Notes: a model not told the origin generated them from the sequence alone. DNA of 64,000 nt from Ramazzottius varieornatus (GCA_001949185.1 BDGG01000004.1:3567777-3631776), one strand, 5' to 3'. Counted from the first letter of the stretch, positions 1 to 23,829 are shown. A program made the numbers and translations.

Positions 1-329
1 TCTTCAGTTTTTATTGTCGTTGCGACACTCCACTCTTAAAACATACTTATTTTCTCGTCGCTAGTTTCACCTGTCCAAGAACTCTCACCATCTTGCTCTA
101 CATATAGGCGTTCATCACGCTGTACGGCACGTCGTTAAAAAGTGAAAATCACCTCACCAAAAAATCGAACCAGCCACTTTCTTCGTAGCTAGCTTCATGC
201 AGGAAGTTTCGGGGAAGGACCATTGCTGGATCCAGACTGCAGCTGACATAAGTCAGTGAGATCAAAGAGTCTTTTCCGTGGCTCACCGGAAGTAGTTCTT
301 GGAGCTGCTTCTGTTGTGTGAAGTACGAA

Positions 330-1112
330 TTACTGCAGTTTCATACGACCTCGTGGTTTCTCCAACTCGAACTCTATACTCTTTATCACAGCTTTGGTAT
401 CTTCTTCGGCACTCTTTTCGGCTTCGACGTACATTACACCCTGGGATTTGCTTCCTTTTGCTTTCACCACGAGCTGCAAATTACATAACAAAATCTCTTT
501 GTAAAAAATCTTCGCTCATTTCAGCAAGTTCTCTGCTTGGTTTATATTCCTACCCTGCAAAAGTCTTCGGAAGATACCATACTCTTATCCCCTGCAAGAG
601 ACAAAGCAGACTTACAATTGTTAACCGGGCAAAGGCAAGAACTCCGCGCAACATAATAAGCAGCAACCCTGATTACCAATCTCATGCTTACCAATCTCAA
701 CCCCGAAAACGCGCAGAGGTTCTCCTGCAACAGATAAAGGCCAGTTACTTTGAACAGCAACAGGTTATCCAGAGATCCCCGACGTACAGGTAGCGACCCA
801 CTGGCCATCAAGAGGAACGGGTACGGGTATCTTGGACTACCTAAATAAGACTGTATGTGGGGATTCGCTAGCAGTATTTCCACGGATTCTTTGTAAATGG
901 GCATATCCTCAAAGGTCTCTGCAATCAGAGGAACATCATCTCTGTGCCTCTGTGGTACCCCACAAGACGCATGACAGACAAGAGAAAGGTAGACCAATCC
1001 GTGGTGACTTACTTTTTACTTTGCGTCGCGTGATGGTTCCAAAACTCACTGTCACAATCGCTCCCATTCCCGCTAGCTGCATCAGCTTCCGAGTAAGAGG
1101 GTCAAATTTCAT
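330..1112 (-). CDS. COA1: COA1-like cytochrome c oxidase assembly factor
   Basis: Three exons: 1112-1013, 939-749 and 473-330, giving about 144 residues with phase closing. The protein begins MKFDPLTRK, followed by a single hydrophobic membrane segment (about residues 10-26). Then comes the COA1/TIM21-type motif YKESVEILLANPHIQ-SYLGSP, a basic linker, and VKAKGSKSQGVMYVEA near the C-terminus, which matches the SGSKSEG..YV signature of COA1. Family knowledge: COA1 is a small mitochondrial inner-membrane protein needed early in complex IV assembly. The first splice pair is ambiguous; a donor at GTAAAA with an acceptor at 950/951 also stays open. The gene starts 363 nt from the start of COX7C on the other strand. 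It is short and divergent, so the name rests on pattern match only. Confidence 0.72.
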
Positions 1113-1475
1113 TCCTGTGGATCGGTTCTCCCGTGTCGCGTTGAACAATGTCTCCAAATATCAATTTCATGCGGTTTGACGGGAAAACGGAAAACTGGAA
1201 AGCCAGAACAACTCGCAGGATGAGAATGTCCCATGTTCAGGCTTTACTGTACCTGACTACTGCACCGCGACGACGTCAGGAGTTACATCACGATCCTCAA
1301 CGGTATGAGTCGGTTGATTGACTTGGACGCAATGTTGATTGGCTCCAGTTTTTCTCCCAGCTGATCGAGGGAATTTTGTAATTTTTCTTTGAAGAAGTCA
1401 TATTTTGGAATTTACTCACCTCCTTCCTCCTCTCTTTAAATCGTCTACCGCAGAAAAGAGCTGACATCCGGTACA
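1113..1475. promoter_or_regulatory. Shared head-to-head upstream region of COA1 and COX7C
   Basis: The start codons of COA1 (-) and COX7C (+) are 363 nt apart with no gene between them, so both 5' UTRs and promoters must fit here or overlap the other gene. I saw no TATA box. A bidirectional promoter is inferred from geometry, not from a recognised element. Confidence 0.5.
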
Positions 1476-1824
1476 ATGCAAGGCTCACGCCTGTTTATGG
1501 GAGTGATAGGACGCTGTCGAGCAGGAGGGAAACGTCAGTTTTCCACATCGAAGAAGCGCCTGAGTGGGGATCACGACGATGGCGGAATTGTTGGAGGCGT
1601 AAGTACCTTGTGTCGTTCCCTAGGCTTCAGGTCATGGCTGTGTGATCCAGGACTTAAACCTGGCGTTGGGTTTTTTGCAGAACTTGCCTTTCGACATCCA
1701 CAATCGCTACAAGTTCACCCTACTGTTTACAGCCTTCTTCGGCAGTGGCTTTGGATTGCCCTTCTTGGTTGTTCGTCATCAGCTCCTCAAGAAATCGGTT
1801 GGAGCTGGCACTGCTGACCCCTAA
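1476..1824 (+). CDS. COX7C: Cytochrome c oxidase subunit 7C, mitochondrial
   Basis: Two exons, 1476-1598 and 1681-1824, joined in phase 0 by an 82-nt intron (GTAAGT..TTGCAG); 88 residues. The N-terminal 41 residues are basic, serine-rich and free of acids early on, as expected of a mitochondrial presequence. The mature part starts NLPFDIHNRYKF and carries the single transmembrane helix, ending in PFLVVRHQLLKK, the hallmark C-terminus of COX7C. The tail SVGAGTADP is longer than in vertebrates. Role: small membrane subunit of complex IV in the inner mitochondrial membrane. It is divergent with the COA1-like gene, also a complex IV factor. The identification is secure. Confidence 0.95.
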
Positions 1825-4800
1825 ACTGGCTTGTGGTCGAATCTGTATACGCGTTAGCTCTTTGTCTTCGTTCTAACCCATGTTTTTTCGCGTGTTATTT
1901 GTAGAAAATGCTGTGTGTTTGGAAAGTGATGGATCTATACGTCATCACATGACGCTATAAGCTTATTAAATGGTAGCCGCCATCACGTGATCACGGGTTA
2001 ACGATAGAACTGATACTGCGGGAATAAAGTTGACAATTTCGGACCTCCTTCTCGTTCCCGTCTTAAGCTTGTTCGCTTCCTCCAAATGGACGCAGCATCT
2101 TGCGCATGTGTAGCTCACGGCTCTGTTCTCTGGATGGAAACGCGCGTCGCTTTCGTGTGTCGACCGTTTTAGGAATGAATCATATCCTTGTTTACGTGAT
2201 CTGAACTTCATAGCGGTTTGACCATCGACGAAACTCCTGACAGGTACGTGAGCGATTGATATATCAAATAGGAAACGGATTGTGCCTTTCTTGAACGTGA
2301 TGTTTGTAGATGGAACATAGAGTGTCGGGCGCAGGCACAGGCTGTCCATTGAAATGCCCATCGTCTCGTCAACGTGATGGACGTTAGGGCACGCAGCACG
2401 AACTTGTCATCTCCACCGGTGTCGCCTAGGAAAGCAATCTTACAGCGTCTACGGTAATGTAGGATTCTATCAGTACATCACTTTCGTGTCTTGCTGGTAT
2501 ATGATTTCGCTCTTGAGACGCGGATCATATTACAGAGGTGAATGTCGCGCAGACTCTATTAGTTCTTCGCGGCTCCTTGCAGCTCAAGCTAAATTAGCAT
2601 CCTCGCGTCCTCACCGAACTCTTTCGTCATTCTTGAGCTTCGAGATTCGTCACTCCCTGAATCAGGAAGCACTTGGGAAACGAGCGAATGTGAAACGAAG
2701 TAATAAGGTTTCGACAGTGAAGTACTAAGGCTTGTCAGGGTGAGACCACGACCCGCTTTGAGTAGTACAGTACTGACGTGTAGGGTCCTCAAGTATACAA
2801 CACATTCCAGCTGTTTCCACCCCCAAGTACCAGATCTATTTCCAGAAGGCGTTAGCTGCTTCTCGGTAAGGATCTTCACGGTAAAGTAATATCTTCCTCG
2901 ATTTTTAATTCTCTATTGTACATTTTTCTGCTCGACAATAGGGTTCTCTTTTCCAGGTCGTAATCGAACGAGCGGAAGGAATAACGAGTTTGTTGGAAGC
3001 GGCATGGACAGAAAGTACGGCATGACCTGCTTTGACTCGCTCCGACAGGATGACAGGAAGAAGGAGGCATTTCCGATTGTCATATTCATTTACTGTGAAA
3101 AACAGGACGGGCGCAGTTGAAGGGTGCGGTAGGGTGCAGGTATGGATCCGGAAAGTCCCGCGCAGCATGGGCAGATATCGATATTTTCATAGGGCGTCTG
3201 TATGTGGGGAGAGGTCGATCTGGAGCAGATTTTCCAGTAGTAATTGGTTCCTTGCGTGTCATTACAGGTCTATAGCTACTTGAGTGGAGGTGAATCAATA
3301 GGGACGTATGGAATGTATCAGAAGACGAGAGGACGATAATGAATTGATTTGTTCGGCAAACAGATAACAGCCTGGGCACGACGTAACGTTAGACAGCCTC
3401 GTCGACCTTTTCACCAACACCCACTTCAAGCATCATTGTGTGTAACCTCTGTCAATACGTTTTACAAAGATTTATTGAATATTCTCTTTTAGAATGGAAC
3501 CAGATTGAATTTGTGTATGCACCTCTACAAGTTATGAACGATGGTTGGAACTAGTGCATCTTTTGGGCGGATCCCAAATACCGCGCATGTATTCCATCCA
3601 TTGCTCATAATTATCAGAAATTTGCAATTAACCGCACCGGGAATCATTTTAGTAGGTTGGTAGGAGGCTCCTAGCGTCCCCTCGCAGGTTAAATGATGTG
3701 CTGAAGACAATCACAATTTGGGTAATCCCAAAGGCAGAAACGTTTCCGTAAGTCACCTCTGTCATAAATCCACAATCGGACCGGGAGTTTTCTAGTTAAC
3801 CCTGGCAGGATAACCGTTGACAACCGCATGAAAGAGCTTTTGTGTGAGTCGAACTACAGTGTTCCTTACTTAGTCCCAATTTCTGTGCCGGCTGGACGAG
3901 GTGCTTTGTCCTTTTCGGGTCGTAACTGAAGACCTTTTGATTATGAAGGCTTGCGTCAGGGCGTTATGTTCTCTAACCTGAGTATCTGACCCTTCACTAC
4001 CTATCGACCGGCTTTCCTATCAATATTTGTCCCTTCCTCTCTCGATCCTCCTGTGCACGCCAAAAGCACAGCGTCCCGAAAGCGCCCTGGAAAAGGGCCG
4101 TCGCGCGTTAAATTTCTACCGATTGGCACGCACGTATTATCATTTCTGGCATGTTATCAAACCTTGTTAGACCTTAGAGAATGCATGAGAAATTATGGAA
4201 AAAGGAGGTGGTACGGTCACCTTTCCTGTGCACCTTTCGAGCTTCAGTCGCCGAACCAAATAAAATCGACGTGTATTGATTTTCCTCAATGCTCTTTCCA
4301 GCCCACCTGTCGGGTATTTTATGACGGAAAATCGCTCTACCTCGCCGGCGAGCGGCACCTTGACTATGCAGATAAAAGGCCTCAACAACACCGCAGAAGG
4401 AATTCCCTCCTATCTTGTCTTCCCAGCAAAAATATTCCATACAGTCCGGCTCTGATGTACGGTGAAAGGTGTGCCGAAGAGGGACAAATTCCATTTGTTC
4501 GGAAGGCGCCAGTTTCAAGTACCAATCTACCGCGTTGAAGTCATCGTACCAATTTTACGACAAATTGATGAAGTCGTAAATCCATCAGAAACAATATCAG
4601 CTGCAAGACAGCCATTCTAGATGACAACATGTTTGACCAGACAATACATGACTAATAAATAATAAAACAGATATGGGTATTCGCGTTCGGCATTTCGGTG
4701 AACTTTACCCGGGACCTGTGAGAGACTCGGCACCTCCCGCCTCGTAAGAAGACTTCGGAATGAAATTAAGACAAAAGTGCGATTTTTTCCATCTTGAAGC

Positions 4801-5496
4801 TTTTCTTAGTTTGTCATCGACGTTCAGGCCCTCATCGAACTTATTCCATTTCTTACACAATACGGCTCATTAAGATCGATTGATGAGCATCTACAAGATT
4901 TGTAAAATAAGGAAAATACAAATATGGTCATTATGCCGGATATTGAAGCAACGATGATTTTATGAATCAACTGCACCACAGAAGATACTGGACAGTGGTC
5001 AACACCTCTGCGGTGATACTTAATGCGGATTGGTAGGATGGGCGGGGCGATGTTATTCAGAGATTACCGGGCAGAGAACAGAGAGGGCCGCGTATGAGTC
5101 AGTGTGTACGTCTGTCTGTATCCGCGTATCCGCAAACAGGGGGAGAAATATTTAGCCGGCAGAGAAATCATTTGAATTTCTCATCGCGGATATTGCAAGA
5201 GTGCTGTCATGTCCAGCAGCTGCTCTCACTTGTTCGTGCCGCCGGAGAAACAGGAGACTTCTCCCAGGATGCGTACAGGTATCCCCTTGATGCACCTTCC
5301 GGCTCTGCTGACCACGTCCTGCTGACTGACCAAAGAAGGTTGTTTGTCGATCCGTGGCGCAAGTGGGAATGTTGTTGGATTAATTTAATTCCTCCGCGAA
5401 AAGTTCGCAATGTTGTTACGGCGCTTGAAGGAGCTTTTTTGTTATTTTGCACCATGCATCGGACTATCCCGTTACTCATCCGTCTGCAGGACCTTC
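1825..5496. other. Gene-poor stretch upstream of the Notch ligand
   Basis: An ATTAAA-like poly(A) signal for COX7C lies near 1963. Several ORFs of 60-163 codons are present on both strands, but none shows a domain, a signal peptide or splice-linked continuation. The stretch probably holds the COX7C 3' end and 5' UTR or regulatory sequence of the ligand gene. The frame from 5410 is open into the ligand's first coding exon. Confidence 0.5.
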
Positions 5497-17875
<12,379 letters not shown>

Positions 17876-18271
17876 GCTAACCTGCAGCCTTCTTCACCCG
17901 TGACTGGATAAAGAGATTAACCTTCAAGTTCCTGCATGTCGCGCCACCCCCCGAGAGAAAGAATAGAGAATACTAGTCTAGTTCCTCAATTCCTCGTTTA
18001 TGTTTCTGGCATGGTCTCACATTGACATGTTGACACCTTCTTCTTCTTCTTTTACCATAGCCGTGTTGGAGTTTTATCCCAAAGTTTGCTCCACTCTAGT
18101 ACTGCCAATTGGCTGGTCTGTCACATGATACAGTCCCGGGCCGACATTGCGATATGACTTCTCTCCCAACTTTACTTTCTAGTCTTACCTTCTTGTTCTT
18201 AATCTGCATTTCGTAAGCGTGTGCATGTGCGACTTCTGTTGTTTTCTTGCCGTTTGAAGCAATGTTCTGCT

Positions 18272-18305
18272 GGTGAGAAGTGAAGGGCCTCTTTGACTTC
18301 TCACC
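18272..18305. repeat. Short inverted repeat in ligand 3' UTR
   Basis: GGTGAGAAGT and ACTTCTCACC form a 10-bp perfect stem, with partial pairing in the 14-nt interior. It lies 400 nt after the ligand stop codon. Confidence 0.6.
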
Positions 18306-18685
18306 TCGTCAGTTGCGTATGGACACTAGCTGATCCATAGAGACTTTTTTAACCTGTCATACCTGATTAGATACAACTCACTGGTCACAAAATAAACCAC
18401 GTCAGCTGAAACAAGGCTGCGGTATGTAGATTTATTCCAAAGAAATTCCGACCTTCATGAAAACAAGAAATAATTTACGGAACCGGAAGTACTATTACAG
18501 TACTCGTACAATACTCGAAATAACGAGCCAACCTGAGGATTTTAGAGTGAAGAACAACAAAGCCTGACAGAAAATTGAGAACATCAAAAGATTGCTCGTG
18601 ATACGCCGGGCTGTGCAGAAAGTGGCACGAAGTAAGCTACTCTTAAGTCTCAACGATAATACTCACAATAAAACACACGAACAAC

Positions 18686-18731
18686 GTGACGAAATTTACG
18701 GAGAGAGAAAACTCTCCGTAAGTTTCGTCGC
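18686..18731. repeat. Strong hairpin beside MED16 stop codon
   Basis: Arms 18686-18705 (GTGACGAAATTTACGGAGAG) and 18712-18731 pair over about 20 bp with two mismatches and a 6-nt loop. It lies 32 nt past the MED16 stop in its 3' UTR. Confidence 0.7.
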
Positions 18732-18762
18732 TGCGATGCTGTTATAAAAAGATTACATTGAT

Positions 18763-21700
18763 CTACTTCAAGAAGATCCAGGCACCTCCACAAAAGCAAG
18801 TGCTCCACCGGTGTCGCATATGACTATGCCAAGTGCCCGTATATTCTGGAGTTGGACGCCAAGGGAAACTGTAAAAACACCGACTGCAATACTTGCGCTT
18901 TGATGGTCGCAGGTTGAACGTGTCCGTGTCTGGTTCACCAGTCGCCACTACAGCTCTGTCGTTCGAATGGTCCGAATGATGAGAGGGGAGGAAACTGTAG
19001 GACCACGTATAGTGCATCCATCTCAGACTTTCTTGGGTCGATGGGTTGGTGACAGAAGAAGCCCGAGGTTCAGCTTGCTGGAAGGTCCGTTCCCATTCGT
19101 GGTACGTGGACTTGCTCCTCAAGTTGGCTTCGTCCAATCTGTCATTGAACAAAAAAATATTTATCAATATATAAAGTTCGCATTTGAGCTGTTGTGTGCC
19201 ACACAGAAAATTCGAATATAAATTCCTTTTTATTCAAATACTGTAAATATTCGCTGCGTTCGCGTATTACGTTATCGTACAAGTGAAGTACAGCCCCGGT
19301 CCGGTTTCACGGAATGCGCAACCCCCTACGGGGGTGCATCGTCATGTACGTGTACGTACTGCGCGGACGCAGCGAATATTTACAGTATTTTCAAACTTCT
19401 CTCGAAAGTATCTTTCTTCGTTGCGCACCTGTCAGTGATGGTTATCGTCCAGTCTTGTGCTGAATCCCCATCGACGTCCATCAAAAGCGTAACAATCCCA
19501 AATAGAATTTCTATAACATTTTGACCGGGTCCCGCGAAGGTCGAACGAGTGAAGAACTGCCTCAAACTAGGAATGCTAGAGGCCCACACATACACTAGCG
19601 ACAAAATGGCTCGGAGTTTCGGCAACTCTTCCCTTAGAAGACTGAGTAACTGAGGCTCTCTGCTAACAAGCTCCAACAAGGAAACTATTTCGTGGAGTAT
19701 GACGTGGAAGCCAGCTAGCAGCAGGCGAAGGACGTCACTGCCCAACAGGAAGTTGGACCGTATCAGGGTTGATACTTGCTCCAGTGTAGACTCGGGATTC
19801 CGGATGGCGGACCAGTACTCTGTCAGCTGGAACATGGAGGATTCGCTCCGGGAAGCAGCGTTGCGCATGTCGATGTACTGCTCCATGTAGACAAGGACGG
19901 CGTCGTAGAGGAGAGACTGAAGAGGTACAAAGGAGGCTAGTCGACCTTCTGTCTTCTCGGAAAGGCTTGACTTTAGCCTTTGGTAGCGGGTCGAACAGAT
20001 CTTCTTCTTGGACGGAGAAAGGTTCGCGTAAAGCGTTTCTAGTTTCTGCACAGTGAAGGAATAAGATCTAACAGCTTCTAGGTTCTTCCCTAAAATGTCT
20101 AGGAGCTCGGCGAACACACTGTGCAAGATCGTTTTCCCAAGTGGCGCATGTTGTCGGCTAATGATGGTGAAAAAGGGCGCCACTTGGGAACTCGTCCAGT
20201 TTACTTGCCAACCACTCAAATATTTTTCTGTCTGAGATAAAAATGAATGCATTCTTGGAAGTTTTTTTTCGTGAAGTAGATCTGTAAATTTGCCCAGACA
20301 CGCAGGCGGAATTTTTTTACGACACAAACATAGCGAGGACAACTTACTTGTGTGGCAGGACCGAGCTGTTCTACGGGCAAAGCGCCTATCAGGTCCGAGC
20401 AATCCAGTTCGGCCGTCAAGAACACTTCCAGCATATCGTCCACCTTGGCTATTGGCCACAGCGTCACCGGAAGTGCCACGACCCACAACCGGCATGCAGA
20501 GTCCACCATGTAAGTAAGGCATCCGTTAGCGCTGGTCACGAAAGCGACAGCTTCCGGAAGGACCAGACTCTTCTTCGTGCCATTTCTGCCTCGTGTATAC
20601 TGCGGAGCTTGCAATGGACTCACTTGGCCAGTTTCGAAAATGGTCACTTCTAGGCCCAGTTTGATGGTGAACAAGGAAATGGTCCCACCACGTAGAGCCA
20701 CAGATACTGCAAGACAGAAATGAGGAGTAACTCGAATTCTATTTCGTCGTTGAAGACCCGAGTAAACAAACTTGACAAGATCATTTCTCCAAGTGGCGCA
20801 CGCTTTCAGTCACTAGCACTGAAGACGCGTGTCTTTTCGGAAAACGATTCTGTAGAGTAGGTTTGCCGAGCTCCCATTAAGCTATTATTCCTAGAAAAAT
20901 CGGTTCAGCCGAAAAAAAACATCTGTTTAATATTCTTACCTGTAAAAAATATGTCAATGTCGCTCGTCAGAAATCTGTCGGGTGCCAAAGTCCAGCACTG
21001 GAAGCTGTCGGGAAGTTCCTGCGCACCCATCAGCGACCAGGTTGGTTTGTCGGAGGGGACGATGGCGGGGTCATCCAGGAGACTTCTCTGGCTGTCACTC
21101 GAGCTCAGTTCCCATAGCTCAATGTAGTCTTGTTCGGACGTTTTCGTAGCCGACAAGAGAAACTTGATTTTTGCGGAAATGATCAACTTGAGAGAAACGA
21201 CATTATTTCTCGTGTGAAGTTTCGTGGCGGTTTCTATATTCAGCGAACGGAAACTGGATATCCCTTCTGTAAAAATTCGTGAGTTATTTGTTCCGAATGA
21301 GAGATTGTTCTCCGGAAAAGTGAACGTGACTGAAACCACGTCCGGGTTGGTCGGACTGGCTAGCACAACGACGAAGCACTGTTCGTCGAAGTCATAAACT
21401 GCGTCAGCTGCGTTGAAGTCGTTCTCGACGCCTTCGATCGAACCTTTCCACGCCACGAACTCAGACTTGTCTTCTTCCCTTTCATTATGAACAATATCGA
21501 CGAGAACGACTTCGCCTGTCCGGGAAACCACGAAGAAACCGTTGTTGTGCTCGCTGTTCTGACTTTCCGAAGAAAGGGAGATTTTCGGTCGGTCAGGTAC
21601 ATCGAAGTACGACTTTTCCGATGATTGGTCAGGGCAGTAGACGAAGGTGGTGAGAGGCAGCGTCCACAATGCGTGGACAATGGGACTTGAGGTGACTCTG

Positions 21701-22493
21701 GCCTTGTTGATGAGTTTCCAGGAGTTGAGTGCGGAATGTTTAGAAGCTATGACGAAACAAAAGAGGTCTGTACAGAGGAGGAGGCGATCGCCACAGGGAC
21801 TCCACGAGACGATGGAGATTTCACCGGGGACATCAAAGACCGGAAACAACCTCCAAGGACGCTCTGAATCACAACAGTAGACCGTGGAGGGTCTTCCTGA
21901 AGTTACTGCGTTGGCTTGTCTATTCGCCGTCGACGCTCCGCCTTTTCGCAAATCCTATGAAGAAATAGTCTAAAGCACCCCAGAGAGTCTCTGGCACGAC
22001 ATTATGTAAGTATGTCCAACTCGTGTTTGGTCGATCATATAGTTCCACGAAAAATATTCAAACATCTCAAACCAGGCAAAAGACACAAAAGTTACGTCCA
22101 CATAGCATGGGGAAGTCAAGTTACCACAAAATGTCTTTTGCGCGAAGGTTTGTCGAGAGGAGGTGGCCAGGAACTCTCTACATCACTTCCGGTTGGTTTC
22201 GCCGTGTGCCGCGAGTCCTCTTTCTTGATAACTCCGCTGGTGACCAATGCCAGTGTATTTCTGCAGGAGACAGCACATCGCGAGACGGTTCTAACAGGGT
22301 GCGCCAGATCAGGCGAGACAGCAAACAGGCATCTGGCTTTCGGGTGGACCACATCGTCGACTATCCGGACATCTGGCACACTCTGCAGCGATTCCCGTAG
22401 CTCAGGCGCTGGCGGTGTTCCGACATCCTGTACCTCTGGAAGGTCGTCCGACAACATGAGCACTTTCTCGTCGAAGAGAGGCGAAGATGACAT
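18763..22493 (-). CDS. MED16: Mediator complex subunit 16
   Basis: Six exons: 22493-about 22233, 21954-20940, 20706-20362, 20281-20205, 20045-19429 and 19138-18763; about 896 residues, close to the human 877. Matches to MED16: SRCAVSCRNTLAL; the WD-like block ERPWRLF..ISIVSWSPCGDRLL; VALRGGTISLFTI; ANLSPSKKKICSTRYQRL; and the C-terminal zinc-like motif YCSRCF, then RWSTCFCGGAW. Role: tail-module subunit of Mediator linking activators to RNA polymerase II in the nucleus. Two junctions are uncertain. The exon 1 donor may be GTTATC or GTCACC. For exon 3 the best-looking donor (GTAAGT at 20347) breaks phase with the next exon, while GTCCTG at 20361 keeps it. Introns carry two element A copies and a mariner-like element. 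Confidence 0.88.
19237..19389. mobile_element. 153-bp mariner-like MITE in the last MED16 intron
   Basis: Terminal inverted repeats 19237-19264 and 19362-19389 match at 27 of 28 positions (TACTGTAAATATTCGCTGCG inward). TA at each end fits a TA target duplication flanking CTGTAAATATTCG. The interior holds a second small palindrome, CCCCCTACGGGGG. No ORF for a transposase, so non-autonomous. Confidence 0.8.
20101..20212. repeat. Element A copy 2 (MED16 intron)
   Basis: GAGCTCGGCGAAC, AAGATCGTTTTCCC and AAGTGGCGCATG on the left; GGCGCCACTTGGGAAC and CCAGTTTACTTGCC on the right. The host intron is only 159 nt, so the element makes up most of it, and the donor (GTAAAC at 20204) lies inside its end. 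Confidence 0.85.
20757..20877. repeat. Element A copy 3 (MED16 intron)
   Basis: Left: AAACAAACTTGACAAGATCA and AAGTGGCGCAC. Right, degraded in the middle: GAAAACGATTCTG, then GTTTGCCGAGCTCCC. Intron 20939-20707. Confidence 0.75.
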
Positions 22494-23515
22494 GCCATCG
22501 AATGCACACCAACTTACAAACCCGAGGATGCCTGCAACATATCCATCAGCTGACCGGAAGTGGGCCTTTGAGATGAGCCTTTCCTTCACATAAGCTCACT
22601 TATCTGGACCGTCTCGCAGTTTTGATAAACCAGCTCCCGAAAGTCTGGCAATCTCTGACAAGCTCGCATCAGCAAGGATGGAACGCGCAATGAGGAGGGG
22701 AAGACCACTGGGTGCAATATAATATTCAATTGGCAGCAATGCCTAGTTTCTGCAGGTCTGTCTGCAGATCACGCTACTCGCTCCAAGGCTCCATTCCAAC
22801 TTTCCAGGCTAAGAAGAACATCCTTCCTTCCTCGATGAATACTTAACTGACTCATTTGAAAAGTAAGATAGCTGACGAGGAAGCTGGTAGCTGAGGGAAT
22901 AAGCTCTTTGCATGAACAACACTGCCAGCGCGCGCTGGACGTGGCAGTGGCACTCGATCAAGGACGATGTCATGTCACAAGCGAAAGGCTGTCTGATGTA
23001 CGTTACTCGTGTCATGTCATATTTCCCTGGCCTAAGCTTCCTGATGTCAATCAAGCAAGAAACTGACTTTGCTACTCTTGATTTTACTTCCGGGGCTCCC
23101 TGATCCAGACTGATTCCAGAGTCCTGACTGAAAGTGGACTTGCTGCGAAGCCAAAACGGAACAAACCGATTTCAAGCGCATTTTTTATGTGCAAACAGGA
23201 AGTGAATTTGAGGAAGTGCAAAAGTGCATAAAAGGGTGCAAAGGGCAAAGAGTGCAGAAGGGTGCGGAAGTGCAAGGAAATTTCAACCTGGAAACAAGAT
23301 GCAAACTAGAACTAGAAAAAGAAAACTAGAGTACACAGGTCCAGACTGGAGGTGCAGTGAGTGCAGGTGCAGATAAACCTTCACGTCCATGCAGAGTCTT
23401 CATCCATCCATGCAGAAGGAAGGGATCCGCGATCACCGGGAGGACGCCAAAGGAACAAGGGAGAGAGAGGAAGGAAAAAGGAAGTATCTAGACTAATCCG
23501 AAGAACCAGGACAGC
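22494..23515. other. Upstream of MED16 and downstream of the Gly-Trp peptide gene
   Basis: No gene recognised. A degenerate run of GTGCA/GTGCG pentamers occupies about 23216-23370, on the 3' side of the Gly-Trp peptide gene. One extra in-frame ATG for MED16 is at 22589. Confidence 0.4.
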
Positions 23516-23829
23516 TCACTTGCGCCAGCCACCCCAGCCTCCCCATCCACCTCTACTGCAAGACAAAAGACACCGTCAGCCCACCATACACTAAAACCAG
23601 CCAAGCTGGCAAGGTAGGAAGCAGCGAAGGGACCCGGAAGTCCAGCTTACCCTCCCCAGCCTCCCCAACCGCCTCCCCATCCTCCCCAGCCGCCTCCCCA
23701 TCCTCCATCACCCCATCCTCCCCAACCGCCTCCCCAACCGCCTCCCCATCCACCACCGCCGGCTTGTATGACAGGAGCAAAGGCTGCCGCGACGAGCAGA
23801 ATGGAAAGGAAGATCGTCCACGAAGACAT
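23516..23829 (-). CDS. Secreted Gly-Trp-repeat peptide
   Basis: Two coding exons, 23829-23651 and 23555-23516, phase 2; 72 residues. A clean signal peptide (SSWTIFLSILLVAAAFAPVIQA) is followed by a mature chain of about 49 residues. That chain is made almost only of Gly and Trp in GGWG/GGGWGG units, interrupted by a single Asp and one Arg, and ending GGWRK. The ATG follows a strong 3' splice site (TTCTTTTCTTGCAG), so there is a 5' UTR exon, and a TATA box lies at 24051-24058. Glycine-rich secreted peptides of this kind serve as cuticle/structural or antimicrobial peptides in ecdysozoans. I cannot choose between these, and I recognise no named family. MED16 and MOB2 flank it. Confidence 0.85.

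Larger units (their letters stand above)
17876..18762. other. Convergent 3' region of Notch ligand and MED16
   Basis: A + strand AATAAA near 18389 and a - strand AATAAA (TTTATT near 18431) are only about 40 nt apart, so the two mRNAs appear to end almost back to back. Two good hairpins (18272-18305 and 18686-18731) lie in the 3' UTRs. Confidence 0.6.

Noticed and set aside
4053-4538. 161-codon plus-strand ORF upstream of the Notch ligand
   Set aside because: No domain, no signal peptide, no splice-linked neighbours, and overlapped by similar-length frames on the other strand.
5352-5370. GTGGCGCAAGTGGG resembling the element A core
   Set aside because: Single short match without palindromic partner or flanking arms.
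20046-20215. Uninterrupted coding through 20522-19380 in MED16
   Set aside because: The open frame across 20204-20046 is element A sequence; removing it as an intron restores alignment to MED16 (LSGWQ joined to KLETLYANLSP).
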